Shown: positions 7,749-16,505, counted from the stretch's first letter. The stretch is 64,000 nt of DNA from Bacillota bacterium (GCA_023411175.1 JAEYPB010000043.1:1-64000); one strand, 5' to 3'. Made by a program: numbers and translations. The notes: a model not told the origin generated them from the letters alone.

Positions 7749-9254
7749 TTGGCCGGCCTCATAGAAATGCAGGGCATCACCAAGACATTTCCCGGCGTCA
7801 AGGCGCTGGACGACGTCCGATTTGACCTTCGCGAGGGCGAGGTGCACGCCCTTCTGGGTGAAAACGGCGCGGGCAAGTCCACGCTGATGAAGATCCTGAG
7901 CGGCATCTATACCCGGGACGGCGGCACGTACCTTCTGGGCGGCCACCCGGTCGAACACCTGACGCCCAAGAGGGCGCAGGAGCTGGGCATCGCCATCATC
8001 CACCAGGAGCTGAACATGTGTCAGCACCTGACGGTGGCGGAAAACATCTTTCTGGGGCGGGAGGAAAGCCGCTTTACAAAGCTGCGCCAGCGGGACATGA
8101 ACCGGCGGGCCGCCGAATACCTAAAGCAGCTGAGCCTCGACATCAACCCCGAAACGACGGTCTCCAAGCTGCCCGTGGGCGGACAGCAGATGGTCGAAAT
8201 CGCCAAGGCCGTCTCGACCAACTGCCGGGTTCTGATCATGGACGAGCCCACCAGCGCGCTGACCAACCGCGAGGTAGACGAGCTCAACCGCATCATCCAT
8301 GAGCTGAAAAAGCGGGGCGTCGGCATCGTGTACATCACCCATCGGCTGGAGGAGCTCGCCCCCATCGCCGACCGGGTCACGATCCTCCGGGACGGAAAAT
8401 ATGTGACCACCCGGGCGTTTTCGGACATCGGCATCGGCGAGATCATCTCGCTGATGGTGGGCCGCGAGATCACCGAAAAGTTCCCCCATGTGTCCTGCCC
8501 GGTGGGCGACGTGGTGCTCAAGGTCGAACACCTGAACACCGGGCGCATCCGCGATGTGAGTTTTGTGCTGCGAAGGGGCGAAATCCTGGGCTTTGCCGGG
8601 CTGATGGGCGCGGGACGCACCGAGACCCTGCGCGCCATCTTCGGTGCTGATCCGATCGAAAGCGGCAGCGTGCACCTGAACGGCCGGGCGGTGACTGTGA
8701 AATCCCCCTCCGGGGCGATCCGGTCCGGCATCGCCTGCGTGCCGGAGGACCGTAAAAAGGAAGGCCTGTGCGTGGATCTTTCGCTGCGCGAGAACGTGGC
8801 GCTGGCGAACCTGGACCTGATCCGGGGGCCGCTCGGCAAGGTTTTGCGCAGGAAGGAGCAGCGGCTCGCGCAGCGCGCCATAGAGGATCTCAAGATCAAG
8901 GCGTCCAGCCAGCAGATGCTGGCCAGGAACCTCTCCGGTGGCAACCAGCAGAAGGTGGTCGTCGGCAAGTGGCTGGTCAGGGACGCCGAGGTGGTGCTCT
9001 TCGACGAGCCCACCCGCGGCATCGACGTGGCCGCGAAAGTCGAAATCTACCACCTGATGAACCAGCTCAAACAAAAGGGCATCGGCGTTCTGTTCGTCTC
9101 CAGCGAAATGCCCGAAATCCTGGGCATGGCCGACCGAATCCTCGTCATGTGCGACGGCCGCGTCACCGGCGAGTACATGGCTTCCGAGGCCACGCAGGAC
9201 GACATCATGAAGAGCGCCACGCAGTTTGAATCCAGGAAGGGGCAGGCGGGCTGA
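7749..9254 (+). CDS. Sugar ABC transporter ATP-binding protein (MglA/RbsA type)
   Basis: A 501-residue peripheral membrane ATPase with two tandem ABC domains, typical of carbohydrate uptake transporter family 2. Domain 1 has Walker A GENGAGKST, signature LPVGGQQMVEIAKAV and Walker B VLIMDEPTSAL. Domain 2 has the usual degenerate P-loop region (GLMGAGRTETL), signature LSGGNQQKVVVGKWL and DEPTRGIDV. The best start is TTG at 7749; the next Met at 7767 would shorten the first strand. A permease and a binding protein follow immediately. The sugar is probably a pentose or hexose; the GH31 neighbour hints at xylose. Confidence 0.92.
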   Translation: MAGLIEMQGITKTFPGVKALDDVRFDLREGEVHALLGENGAGKSTLMKILSGIYTRDGGTYLLGGHPVEHLTPKRAQELGIAIIHQELNMCQHLTVAENIFLGREESRFTKLRQRDMNRRAAEYLKQLSLDINPETTVSKLPVGGQQMVEIAKAVSTNCRVLIMDEPTSALTNREVDELNRIIHELKKRGVGIVYITHRLEELAPIADRVTILRDGKYVTTRAFSDIGIGEIISLMVGREITEKFPHVSCPVGDVVLKVEHLNTGRIRDVSFVLRRGEILGFAGLMGAGRTETLRAIFGADPIESGSVHLNGRAVTVKSPSGAIRSGIACVPEDRKKEGLCVDLSLRENVALANLDLIRGPLGKVLRRKEQRLAQRAIEDLKIKASSQQMLARNLSGGNQQKVVVGKWLVRDAEVVLFDEPTRGIDVAAKVEIYHLMNQLKQKGIGVLFVSSEMPEILGMADRILVMCDGRVTGEYMASEATQDDIMKSATQFESRKGQAG

Positions 9255-9255
9255 T

Positions 9256-10275
9256 ATGGAAAGGGACAACGCGTTCAAAAGGATCCTCCGGGTGCGCGGC
9301 ATGGGCCAGGTGATTTCGGTGATGATGGCGCTTCTCCTGATGTGCGTCGCGTTTGCGCTGCTCAACCCCAATTTCATGACCCAGCGCAACATCACGTCGC
9401 TGCTTCGCCAGGTGGCGCCGATCCTCATCATCGGCATGGGGCAGTCCTATGTGCTGATTACCGGCGGTATCGACCTTTCCATCGGTTCGGTCGTGGGCAT
9501 GAGCTGCATGATGAGCGCCACGATGATGACCCGCGGCGTCCACGTCCTGGTGGCGCTGCCGCTGACCGCGCTGGCATGCCTTTTCGTAGGGCTTCTGAAC
9601 GGCACGCTGATCGCCCGGGCGAAGCTGCCGCCCTTCATCGCGACGCTGGGCACCATGATCACCGCCCGGGGTGTTGCGCAGATCGTCAACAACAACATGA
9701 ACACCGACCAGATTTCCGCCGGCGGCAGTGAAATCTTCCGCGACCTATTCTACTATGGAAAGTTTGCGGGCCTTTTCAACCCCATGTGGATCGCGCTGAT
9801 CCTCTTCCTCGTCTTCAACTACATCCTGTCCTCCACCCGCACCGGCCGCCACATCTACGCGCTGGGCTCAAACTACGAGGCGGCCAGGTTCTCCGGCGTC
9901 AACGTGAAGTGGGCGCAGACCAAGGCATACATCGTATCCTCGTTCATGAGCTGCATCGTGGGCTTCATCCTGATGGCCCAGAGCGGCATGGGAACCATGG
10001 ACGCGGGCAACGGCTATGAGCTCAACGCCGTGGCCGCGTCGGTCATCGGCGGCGTGTCCACGATGGGCGGGCAAGGGCTTCTGTTCGGCACGGTGATCGG
10101 CGCGGGCATCTGGGGCGTACTTCAGAACGGCCTGCAGTTTGCCGGCGCGCCGCTGGCGCTGAAAAACATCGTCATCGGCATCGTGGTCATCGTTTCCGTC
10201 CTCATTGACCGCATCGCCCGCGGCGACGCGGTCGACCTGAAAAAGCTGTTCAGCCGCGGACAGCGCACAAGCTGA
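9256..10275 (+). CDS. Sugar ABC transporter permease (RbsC/MglC type)
   Basis: A 339-residue polytopic inner-membrane permease of the ribose/galactose class. The family motif LITGGIDLSIGSVVGMS, with its Asp in a membrane helix, is present, as is the cytoplasmic ALGSNYEAARFSGVNV loop that contacts the ATPase, and IGGVSTMGG near the C terminus. About 8 to 10 hydrophobic helices can be seen. The ATG at 9256 is one base beyond the stop of the ATPase gene; an in-frame Met at 9226 inside that gene is less likely. It works with the two flanking genes as one importer. Confidence 0.92.
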   Translation: MERDNAFKRILRVRGMGQVISVMMALLLMCVAFALLNPNFMTQRNITSLLRQVAPILIIGMGQSYVLITGGIDLSIGSVVGMSCMMSATMMTRGVHVLVALPLTALACLFVGLLNGTLIARAKLPPFIATLGTMITARGVAQIVNNNMNTDQISAGGSEIFRDLFYYGKFAGLFNPMWIALILFLVFNYILSSTRTGRHIYALGSNYEAARFSGVNVKWAQTKAYIVSSFMSCIVGFILMAQSGMGTMDAGNGYELNAVAASVIGGVSTMGGQGLLFGTVIGAGIWGVLQNGLQFAGAPLALKNIVIGIVVIVSVLIDRIARGDAVDLKKLFSRGQRTS

Positions 10276-10323
10276 TTGCAGGCGCAAGACGGCGCTTAGC
10301 ATAATCATCAAGGAGGGTTTGGC

Positions 10324-11223
10324 ATGAAAAAGGTCCTGGCGCTCGCGCTCGTTCTCCTTCTCTCCCTGGGTCTCTTCTCCGTTGCCAACGCGGAAGGCAA
10401 CCTGGTGTACCTGATTACGATGGACAAAATGGACATGCACTGGGTATCGGTGGACGCGGGCGCTTCCACGATGGCCAAGGCGCTGGGTCTCGACTATAAG
10501 TGGGACGCGCCGGACGGCAAGGACAACGCCGACCAGATCGAAGTCCTGAACAACGCCATCGCCGAGAAGCCCGCCGTGATCCTCTTGGCCGCCACCGACC
10601 CACAGGGCATCGCCAAGACCGTTGAAGAAGCGCAGGCGCAGGGCATCATCGTCATGTACGTTGACTCCCCCGCCGCCGCGCCCGTCCCGGTCACGCTGTC
10701 CACCGACAACTACGCCGCCGGCAAGCTGGCCGCGCAGACCATGATCGCCGAGCTCGATGCCGCCGGCAAGACCAGCGGCAAGATCGGCATCGTGTCGGTC
10801 AACACCGCCACCAACTCCACCATGAACCGTGAAGCCGGCTTCCGCGATGTGTTCACCGCCGACGGCCGCTTCGAGCTGCTGACCACCGAGTACAAGGAAG
10901 GCCTGGCCGCCGAGTCCCAGGAGGCCGCCACCAACTTCATCATGGGCAACCCGGACCTCGTGGGCCTCTTCGGCGCGAACGAAGGCTCCACCGTGGGCGT
11001 CGGCAACGCGATCAAGGCGGAAGCGCCGGAGATCATCGGCGTGGGCTTTGACAAGTCCGACGCGATCCTGGGCCTTCTGAAGGACGGCACCTTGAAGGGC
11101 GCAATGGCGCAGAACCCGTTCACAATGGGTTATCTGGGCGTGGCGGAAGCCTACGCCGCCATTAACGGCCTGTCCACTGGCCCGGCGGTCATCGACACCG
11201 GCGTCTCGGTGCTGCGCGGCTAA
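10324..11223 (+). CDS. Sugar-binding protein of the ABC transporter (RbsB/MglB type)
   Basis: A 299-residue secreted solute-binding protein of the periplasmic-binding-protein-like I fold (peripla_BP_4). A 23-residue signal peptide ends in VANA, with no lipobox Cys, which is unusual for a Gram-positive binding protein because it leaves no obvious membrane anchor. The mature N terminus (LVYLITMDKMDMHW) and the ILLAATDPQGIAKTVEEA segment are typical of the ribose/galactose cluster. AAGGAGG lies 7 bases upstream. It is third in the operon, after a 48-base gap, and is followed by a strong terminator. Confidence 0.9.
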   Translation: MKKVLALALVLLLSLGLFSVANAEGNLVYLITMDKMDMHWVSVDAGASTMAKALGLDYKWDAPDGKDNADQIEVLNNAIAEKPAVILLAATDPQGIAKTVEEAQAQGIIVMYVDSPAAAPVPVTLSTDNYAAGKLAAQTMIAELDAAGKTSGKIGIVSVNTATNSTMNREAGFRDVFTADGRFELLTTEYKEGLAAESQEAATNFIMGNPDLVGLFGANEGSTVGVGNAIKAEAPEIIGVGFDKSDAILGLLKDGTLKGAMAQNPFTMGYLGVAEAYAAINGLSTGPAVIDTGVSVLRG

Positions 11224-11240
11224 TACCAATCCAGAATAAA

Positions 11241-11279
11241 GGGCTGCCCCGTGCCGTCACCGGCGGGGGCAGCCCTTTT
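11241..11279 (+). terminator. Terminator of the sugar ABC operon
   Basis: GGGCTGCCCC pairs with GGGGCAGCCC across a 14- to 16-base loop and is followed by TTTTC. Confidence 0.8.
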
Positions 11280-11291
11280 CAACGGCAATCA

Positions 11292-12989
11292 CTACGCTTC
11301 GGTCTTCTTCGAGCGGGGCTTGCGTTTCGGCTTCGGCGCTTCCTCAGGGGCTTCAGCGGCCGCTTCCGGGGCAGGCGCCTTCTTCGCGTGGGGCTTGCGT
11401 TTCTTCGGCGCTTCCTCAGGGGCTTCGGCGGTCGCTTCCGGAGCAGGCGCCTTCTTCGCGCGGGGCTTCTTCACGGGGATGGGCTCCAGCTCCGCCTTGA
11501 TTTCCGGGATGGGCGCAGCCTCGGCGGGTACGTCCTTCTTCCCCTTCCGGGCGGATTTGCTCAGCTCCCTGTACAGATCGACGTAGTGGTGCGCCGACTG
11601 ATCCCAGCCGTACTGGCCGCCCATGGCGCGCTGCATGAGGCGCCGCCACACGTCGTGATGGTTCCGGAAGTAATTGATCGCCCGCTCCACCACCGTCAGC
11701 ATGTCGTGGGCATTGTAGTTCAGGAAGGTGAAGCCGTTGCCCTCGTCGGTGTACTTGTTGTAGGAGAGCACCGTGTCCCGGAGACCGCCGGTTTCCCGAA
11801 CGATGGGCAGCGTGCCGTAGCGCATCGAGATCATCTGCGAAAGGCCGCAGGGCTCGAACATCGACGGCATCAGGAACATGTCCGCGCCGGCGTAGATGCG
11901 GTGGGCCAGCGCGTGGTTCATCTCAATGCGGGAGGCGATGCGCCCGGCGTACTTCCACTGGGCCCAGTTGAAAAGGTCGACGTACCGGTCCTCGCCCATG
12001 CCCAGCACCACCAGCTGGCAGCCCGTGGCCATGAGGCCGTCCAGCACCCGCTCCACAAGATCCAACCCCTTCTGGCTGCTGAGTCGGCCCACCATGCCGA
12101 TGAGCGGGATGTCCGCCCCCTCGGTCAGGCCCATCTCGCGCTGCAGCGCCAGCTTGTTCAGAACCTTCTTGTCCAGCGTCGCCGAGCCATAGCGCGCTTC
12201 GATGGCCGGGTCGTTCTCCGGGTCGTACTCCTCGGTGTCGATGCCGTTCAAGATGCCAAGAAGATCACCCGCGCGGGTTCGCATCAGCCCGTCCAGCCGC
12301 TCGCCGTAGAAGGCGGTCTTGACCTCTTCGGCGTAGGTGGGGCTGACGGTGGTGATCTTCTGTGCGAAGGTCAGCCCGCCTTTCATGAAGGAGCATTGGC
12401 CGTAGAACTCCAGGTGATCCGGCGTGTAGGCGAGGCCGCCGAGGCTGATCAGCTCCTCGATCTGGTCGATCGGGAAGATGCCCTGGTATTGCAGGTTGTG
12501 CACCGTGAACACGGTCTTGATCTTCTGGTATGGCTTCAGAACCCTGTACTGGATTTCCAGCATCGCGGGGATCAGGCCGGTCTGCCAGTCGTGGCAGTTG
12601 ATGATGTCCGGCACAAAGTCGATCTTGGGCAGCGCTTCCATCACGGCGCGGTCAAAGAACGCAAAGCGCTCACCCTCGTCCCCGCCGAGGCCGTAAATGT
12701 AGGAGCGGCCAAAGTAGTACTCGTTGTCCACAAAGTAGTAGGTGATGTCGTTCAGCACCAGTTTTTCGATGCCCACGTACTGCCTGCGCCAGCCGAGGTT
12801 GATGTAAAAGTAGAGCAGGTGCTCCATCTTGGAGCGCCACTTTTCGGGGATCGCGCTGTAAAGCGGGGTGATGACCCGAATGTCCACGCCGGATTTTTTG
12901 ATCTCCTTGGGCAGCGCGCCCACCACGTCCGCCAGGCCGCCGGTTTTGGAAAAGGGCACGCATTCGGAAGCCGCAAACAACACTTTCAA
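11292..12989 (-). CDS. glgA: Glycogen synthase with a Lys/Ala/Pro-rich C-terminal tail
   Basis: A GT5-family ADP-glucose-dependent glycogen synthase (565 residues). The N-terminal ADP-glucose site FSKTGGLADVVGALP and the C-terminal GT-B domain with EPCGLSQMISMRYG and the catalytic region are intact. The core ends near residue 480. About 85 extra residues follow, made of two 24-residue repeats (KKAPAPEATAEAPEEAP type) rich in Lys, Ala, Pro and Glu, not usual in GlgA. The start is taken as TTG at 12989: it follows AAGGAGG by 10 bases and puts the family-standard KVLFAASE at residue 2. An ATG at 13049 would add 20 unrelated residues. It is third in the glgC-glgD-glgA operon. Confidence 0.93.
   Translation of the reverse strand: MKVLFAASECVPFSKTGGLADVVGALPKEIKKSGVDIRVITPLYSAIPEKWRSKMEHLLYFYINLGWRRQYVGIEKLVLNDITYYFVDNEYYFGRSYIYGLGGDEGERFAFFDRAVMEALPKIDFVPDIINCHDWQTGLIPAMLEIQYRVLKPYQKIKTVFTVHNLQYQGIFPIDQIEELISLGGLAYTPDHLEFYGQCSFMKGGLTFAQKITTVSPTYAEEVKTAFYGERLDGLMRTRAGDLLGILNGIDTEEYDPENDPAIEARYGSATLDKKVLNKLALQREMGLTEGADIPLIGMVGRLSSQKGLDLVERVLDGLMATGCQLVVLGMGEDRYVDLFNWAQWKYAGRIASRIEMNHALAHRIYAGADMFLMPSMFEPCGLSQMISMRYGTLPIVRETGGLRDTVLSYNKYTDEGNGFTFLNYNAHDMLTVVERAINYFRNHHDVWRRLMQRAMGGQYGWDQSAHHYVDLYRELSKSARKGKKDVPAEAAPIPEIKAELEPIPVKKPRAKKAPAPEATAEAPEEAPKKRKPHAKKAPAPEAAAEAPEEAPKPKRKPRSKKTEA
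11317..11460 (-). repeat. 72-bp tandem repeat encoding the GlgA tail
   Basis: Two copies of a 72-base unit (the word tcctcagggg recurs at 11341 and 11413) encode the KKAPAPE...EAPEEAP repeats at the C terminus of glycogen synthase. Confidence 0.75.
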
Positions 12990-13226
12990 GCTTTGATCGC
13001 CTCCTTGAAATAGAATCCCACCCGGGAGTTTGTCCGTAGGACGCCCCACGGCGTCCCGATGCGACGCACACCGTATCCGCCCCGGGTTCTAGGGGCGAAG
13101 CCCTCGAACCGATCGAGGCGACCGGAGGGCGGAGTCCGAACGCAGGTTGCATACCGCTTTGCGCGCGGGTCCGGCCGTAAATCTACAGGTCCCGCGTCTG
13201 GCTGACAAAAGATTTGTCAGCCCGTT
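12990..13226 (-). other. Structured spacer between glgD and glgA
   Basis: A 237-base non-coding gap inside the glycogen operon, where other junctions overlap. It holds several hairpins: a 10-bp perfect stem GGCTGACAAA/TTTGTCAGCC (13200-13222) just after glgD, GGACGCC/GGCGTCC (13039-13056), and AGGGGC-GAA-GCCCT (13091-13104). No open frame or promoter was recognised. It could be a processing or stability element, or a copy of an intergenic repeat family. Confidence 0.5.
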
Positions 13227-14354
13227 TTACAGGGTCATGTTCTTGCCGATCACAATCGGGTAGGCGCGCTGGCCGATCAGCTTGCCGCTGCGAATCGTAA
13301 CCGCCTTGTCCAGGATGACGTTCTCCACCTCGACGCCCTCCTGAATCTCCGATTCCTGCATGACGACGGCGTTTTTCACCACGGCGCCCGCGCGGACGCG
13401 CACGCCCCGGAACAGCACGCTGTTCTCCACCGTCCCTTCGATGATGCAGCCGTCGGCCACCAGCGAATTGGACGCCCGGGCACCCTCCACGTACTTCGCC
13501 GGCACCTCGTCCCGCACCTTGGTGTAGACGGGATTTCCGAACATTTCCTGGCGGATGTCGTAGTGTAGCATATCCATGTTAAACTCAAAATAACTCAGGA
13601 CAGATTCTACGCGGCGATGGTAGCCTTTATACTCGTAACCGCGCACGGTGAGCAATTTTTGTTTCAGGTACTGGGGCAGCATGTCGCGCAGGGCGTCCTT
13701 CATGCCGTGGGACAGCGCCTGATCCACCAGATGCACCAGCATCGAGCGGCGCATCAGCATTACGTCCATGCAGAAGTTGGGGTTTTCCGGGATGTTGGGG
13801 CCGATTTCAAAGTCCAGCACGTTGTCGTTCTCGTCCAGCTTCAGGTAGGTATGCTTGGCGAGCATCGAAGGCGACACGCGGCTGTCCCGGTAGCGGGTGG
13901 TGTACATCAGCGTCACGTCCGCGCCGGACTCCTTGTGCTTTTTCACCATGTCCTCAAAGTTGGTGTTGAACACCGAATAGGAGCCCATCATGATCACCAG
14001 GTCCTGATTCGAGCGGCGCAGGTACGCGATGTTGGACTTGAGCGCGTCCAGCGTGCCCTCGTAGGTGCCGATGTTTTCGCGGGTCTGGAAGGGCGGCAGG
14101 ATGAAGAGTCCGTCGTTTCTGGTGTGCAGATCCCATTCCTTGCCCGCGCCCAGGTGATCCATCAGCGAGTGATAGTTTTTTTGCATGATGACGCCCACGT
14201 TGCGCACGCCGGAGTTGACCAGGCTGGACAACTGAAAATCGATGATCCTGTAGCGGCCGATGACCGGCAGCGCCGCCACCGCGCGGGAGCTGGTCAGCTC
14301 GCGCATGTTGTAATCGTCCTTGGAGGTGTAGATGATGCCCATGACGTCCTTCAT
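13227..14354 (-). CDS. glgD: GlgD, non-catalytic ADP-glucose pyrophosphorylase-like subunit
   Basis: A 375-residue homologue of GlgC that forms the heteromeric ADP-glucose pyrophosphorylase of Firmicutes. The N-terminal nucleotidyltransferase domain begins MKDVMGIIYTSKD and lacks the catalytic GGxGxRL loop found in GlgC, as expected for GlgD. The RYRIIDFQLSSLVNSG segment is kept. The C-terminal third is a left-handed beta-helix (repeated hydrophobic hexapeptides such as GVRVRAGAVVKNAVVM). The ATG at 14354 overlaps the glgC stop as ATGA; a longer reading to 14654 is only the antisense-like frame inside glgC. Confidence 0.92.
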   Translation of the reverse strand: MKDVMGIIYTSKDDYNMRELTSSRAVAALPVIGRYRIIDFQLSSLVNSGVRNVGVIMQKNYHSLMDHLGAGKEWDLHTRNDGLFILPPFQTRENIGTYEGTLDALKSNIAYLRRSNQDLVIMMGSYSVFNTNFEDMVKKHKESGADVTLMYTTRYRDSRVSPSMLAKHTYLKLDENDNVLDFEIGPNIPENPNFCMDVMLMRRSMLVHLVDQALSHGMKDALRDMLPQYLKQKLLTVRGYEYKGYHRRVESVLSYFEFNMDMLHYDIRQEMFGNPVYTKVRDEVPAKYVEGARASNSLVADGCIIEGTVENSVLFRGVRVRAGAVVKNAVVMQESEIQEGVEVENVILDKAVTIRSGKLIGQRAYPIVIGKNMTL

Positions 14355-15556
14355 TTTTTCGCCGCCTCCTTCGCCTGGATCTCCTCCGGGCCAACCTGCT
14401 CGCCGGGGAGCACCTTGTACCCCGCGGGCAGCACGGTGTCGGAAGCGATCAGCGCGATTTCGCTCTGGCCGCCCTCGCCCACGTCCGCTCCTTCGCCAAC
14501 CACCGACCGCTCGCCCACGATCGCCCGGCGCACGACGGCGTTCTTTTTGATGACGCTGCCCGGCATGACGACCGAATCCACCACAACCGCGCCCTCCTCC
14601 ACCTTGACGCCGGCGAAGAGCACCGAGTGACTGACCGCGCCGTAGACCTCGCACCCTTCGGTGACCATACAGGCCGTCACCTTCGCGCTGTTTCCGATGA
14701 AGTGGGGCGGCATGATGGGGTTGCGGGCGTAGATGCGCCAGCGCCTGTCGTAGAGGTGGAAAAGCGGCGGGTCCATGATGAGGTCCATGTTGGCTTCCCA
14801 GAGGCTGTAGATGGTACCCACATCCTTCCAGTAGTCCTGGAAATCGTAGGCCATCAGCTTCTGCCGGTCCGCCAGCATCTTGGGGATGATGTTCTTGCCA
14901 AAATCATTCGAGGACTTCTTGTCCGCCTCATCCGCGACCAGGTATTGCTTCAGCACTTGCCAACTGAAAACGTATACGCCCATCGACGCGCGGTTCGACT
15001 TCGCCTTGGCGGGTTTTTCCTCAAACTCGGTGATGCGGCCGTTCTTGTCCGTGTTCATGATGCCGAACTGGTCGGTAATCTCCCACGGCACGAGGCGCAC
15101 GGCGATGGTGGCGGCGGCTTTGTTGTCGATATGGGACTGCAGCATCTTGTTGTAGTCCATCTTGTAAATGTGGTCGCCCGACAGGATCAGGACGTACTCC
15201 GGGTCGTACTGCTCGATGAAGCTGATGTTCTGGTAGATGGCGTTGGCGGTGCCGCGGTACCACTCCCCCACCTTGCCCTTGACGTAAGGCGGCAGCACAA
15301 ACACGCCGCCGTTGGTGAGGTCAAGGTCCCAGGGCTGGCCGGAGCCGATGTAGCGGTTGAGCTCGAGCGGCTGATACTGGGTCAGCACGCCCACGACGTC
15401 AATTCCGGAGTTCGCGCAGTTGGACAGCGGAAAATCGATGATGCGATATTTTCCGCCGAACGGAACGGCGGGCTTGGCGAGCGTTTTGGTGAGCAGTCCC
15501 AGCCTTGATCCCTGCCCTCCAGCCAGAAGCATGGCAATGCAGGTTTTTTTGAGCAT
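14351..15556 (-). CDS. glgC: Glucose-1-phosphate adenylyltransferase, catalytic subunit
   Basis: A 401-residue enzyme that makes ADP-glucose from ATP and glucose 1-phosphate, the committed step of glycogen synthesis. The catalytic loop AGGQGSRLGLLTKTLAKPAV, the GKYRIIDFPLSNC segment, the ILSGDHIYKMDY metal-site motif and the EFEEKPAKAKSN region are intact. The C-terminal beta-helix is recognisable. The second Met (15556) is chosen: AAGGAG lies 9 bases upstream, while the first in-frame ATG (15565) abuts it. It leads the operon glgC-glgD-glgA. Confidence 0.95.
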   Translation of the reverse strand: MLKKTCIAMLLAGGQGSRLGLLTKTLAKPAVPFGGKYRIIDFPLSNCANSGIDVVGVLTQYQPLELNRYIGSGQPWDLDLTNGGVFVLPPYVKGKVGEWYRGTANAIYQNISFIEQYDPEYVLILSGDHIYKMDYNKMLQSHIDNKAAATIAVRLVPWEITDQFGIMNTDKNGRITEFEEKPAKAKSNRASMGVYVFSWQVLKQYLVADEADKKSSNDFGKNIIPKMLADRQKLMAYDFQDYWKDVGTIYSLWEANMDLIMDPPLFHLYDRRWRIYARNPIMPPHFIGNSAKVTACMVTEGCEVYGAVSHSVLFAGVKVEEGAVVVDSVVMPGSVIKKNAVVRRAIVGERSVVGEGADVGEGGQSEIALIASDTVLPAGYKVLPGEQVGPEEIQAKEAAKK

Positions 15557-15621
15557 TCGCTTCATCTCCTTAAGTCTTTTGCGGTTTTAAATGTTAATAA
15601 TGTGAATAACCAGTTGATAAC

Positions 15622-15650
15622 ATTATACACGATGCGTCGTTCAATTTCCA
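15622..15650 (-). promoter_or_regulatory. Promoter of the glgCDA operon
   Basis: TGGAAA (15645-15650), a 17-base spacer and a perfect TATAAT (15622-15627) on the minus strand, 66 bases before glgC. The leader is AT-rich (GTTATCAACTGGTTATTCAC). Confidence 0.6.
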
Positions 15651-15686
15651 CCCTATTTTTTCAAGCCGAGGTATGAATTGTGCAAA

Positions 15687-15714
15687 AAAAGAGTGGCGTT
15701 TTCGCCACTCTTTT
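15687..15714. terminator. Terminator of the corrinoid protein gene
   Basis: GAGTGGCG-TTTT-CGCCACTC with A- and T-runs on both sides. On the minus strand it is followed by seven Ts and lies 27 bases after the corrinoid stop. Confidence 0.85.
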
Positions 15715-15741
15715 CCCAAATTATCGAAACCGTTTCGAAAA

Positions 15742-16383
15742 TCACGCCACCAGGCCGATCAGCACTTTCGCCAGGTCCGCCGCGGAGGCCGCGTCGGGCG
15801 AATAGCCGTCGGCGCCCACTTCGTCCGCGAAGGACTGGGTCACCGGCGCGCCGCCGATCATGATCTTGACCTTGTCGCGCACGCCCGCCTCGCGGATGGC
15901 GTCGATGGAGAGCTTGATCGAGGGCATCGTGGTGGTGAGCAACGCGCTCATCCCCAGAATCTGCGCGCCCTGATTCGTCGCGGCGTCGATGAACGCCTCC
16001 GGCGACACGTCCACGCCCAGATCGATCACCGTGAAGCCGGCGCCTTCCAGCATCATGGCGACGAGGTTCTTGCCGATGTCGTGCAGGTCGCCCTTGACGG
16101 TGCCCACCGCGACCACGCCGCGGGACTGGGCATTGGCGTCGGCCAGGAGCGGCTTCAGGATTTCGGTGCCAGTCTTCATCGCGCGGGCGGCGATGAGTAC
16201 CTCGGGCACGTACACCTCGTTGTTCTTGAACAGCACGCCCAACTCGTTCATGCCGACGATCAGGCCGTCGTTGAGAATCGACTCCGCGGCAACACCCTCG
16301 GCGATCGCTTCGGTTACAAGCGTCTTGACAATCTTCGCGCGGCCCGCCTTAACGGCGTCCGCGATGGCGCGAAAGTCCGCCAT
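15742..16383 (-). CDS. Corrinoid (B12-binding) protein of the MtbC/MttC type
   Basis: A 213-residue cytosolic corrinoid shuttle protein. Residues 5-85 are the helical cap domain (B12-binding 2), and residues 90-210 the Rossmann-like B12-binding domain with the base-off, His-on motif GDLHDIGKNL and later SALLTTTM and GGAPVT. Such proteins carry a methyl group between a substrate methyltransferase and tetrahydrofolate or CoM. No methyltransferase, reductive activator or MtbA partner is present in the window. GGAGGGG precedes the ATG at 16383. It is divergent from a PocR-AraC regulator whose promoter sequence mirrors its own. Confidence 0.9.
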   Translation of the reverse strand: MADFRAIADAVKAGRAKIVKTLVTEAIAEGVAAESILNDGLIVGMNELGVLFKNNEVYVPEVLIAARAMKTGTEILKPLLADANAQSRGVVAVGTVKGDLHDIGKNLVAMMLEGAGFTVIDLGVDVSPEAFIDAATNQGAQILGMSALLTTTMPSIKLSIDAIREAGVRDKVKIMIGGAPVTQSFADEVGADGYSPDAASAADLAKVLIGLVA

Positions 16384-16427
16384 ACAATCCCCTCCGAAAA
16401 TATCATGTTGGGCCACGCCCTTGTCTT

Positions 16428-16505
16428 AGTATAGCACAAAATAGGAAAAATAATCATAGGAAAATCCCTCTAATACGTGTAATTTTTTTAGATTTGTGCT
16501 ACAAT
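16428..16505. promoter_or_regulatory. Mirror-image divergent promoters, corrinoid gene and PocR-AraC gene
   Basis: The minus-strand -10 is TATACT (16428-16433) and the plus-strand -10 is TACAAT (16500-16505), both preceded by TGC (extended -10). The word TTTGTGCTA occurs at both, in inverted orientation (16432-16440 and 16493-16501). The shared word is longer than the extended -10 needs, so it may also be an operator for the regulator. Confidence 0.55.

Noticed and set aside
9868..11229. 453-codon minus-strand frame across the sugar-binding protein and permease
   Set aside because: The plus strand carries two clear transporter genes with ribosome binding sites; the antisense translation has no recognisable fold.
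13227..14654. 100-residue N-terminal extension of GlgD
   Set aside because: The extension is Gly/Arg-rich and lies wholly inside glgC; the start at 14354 fits the family N terminus and the ATGA overlap.
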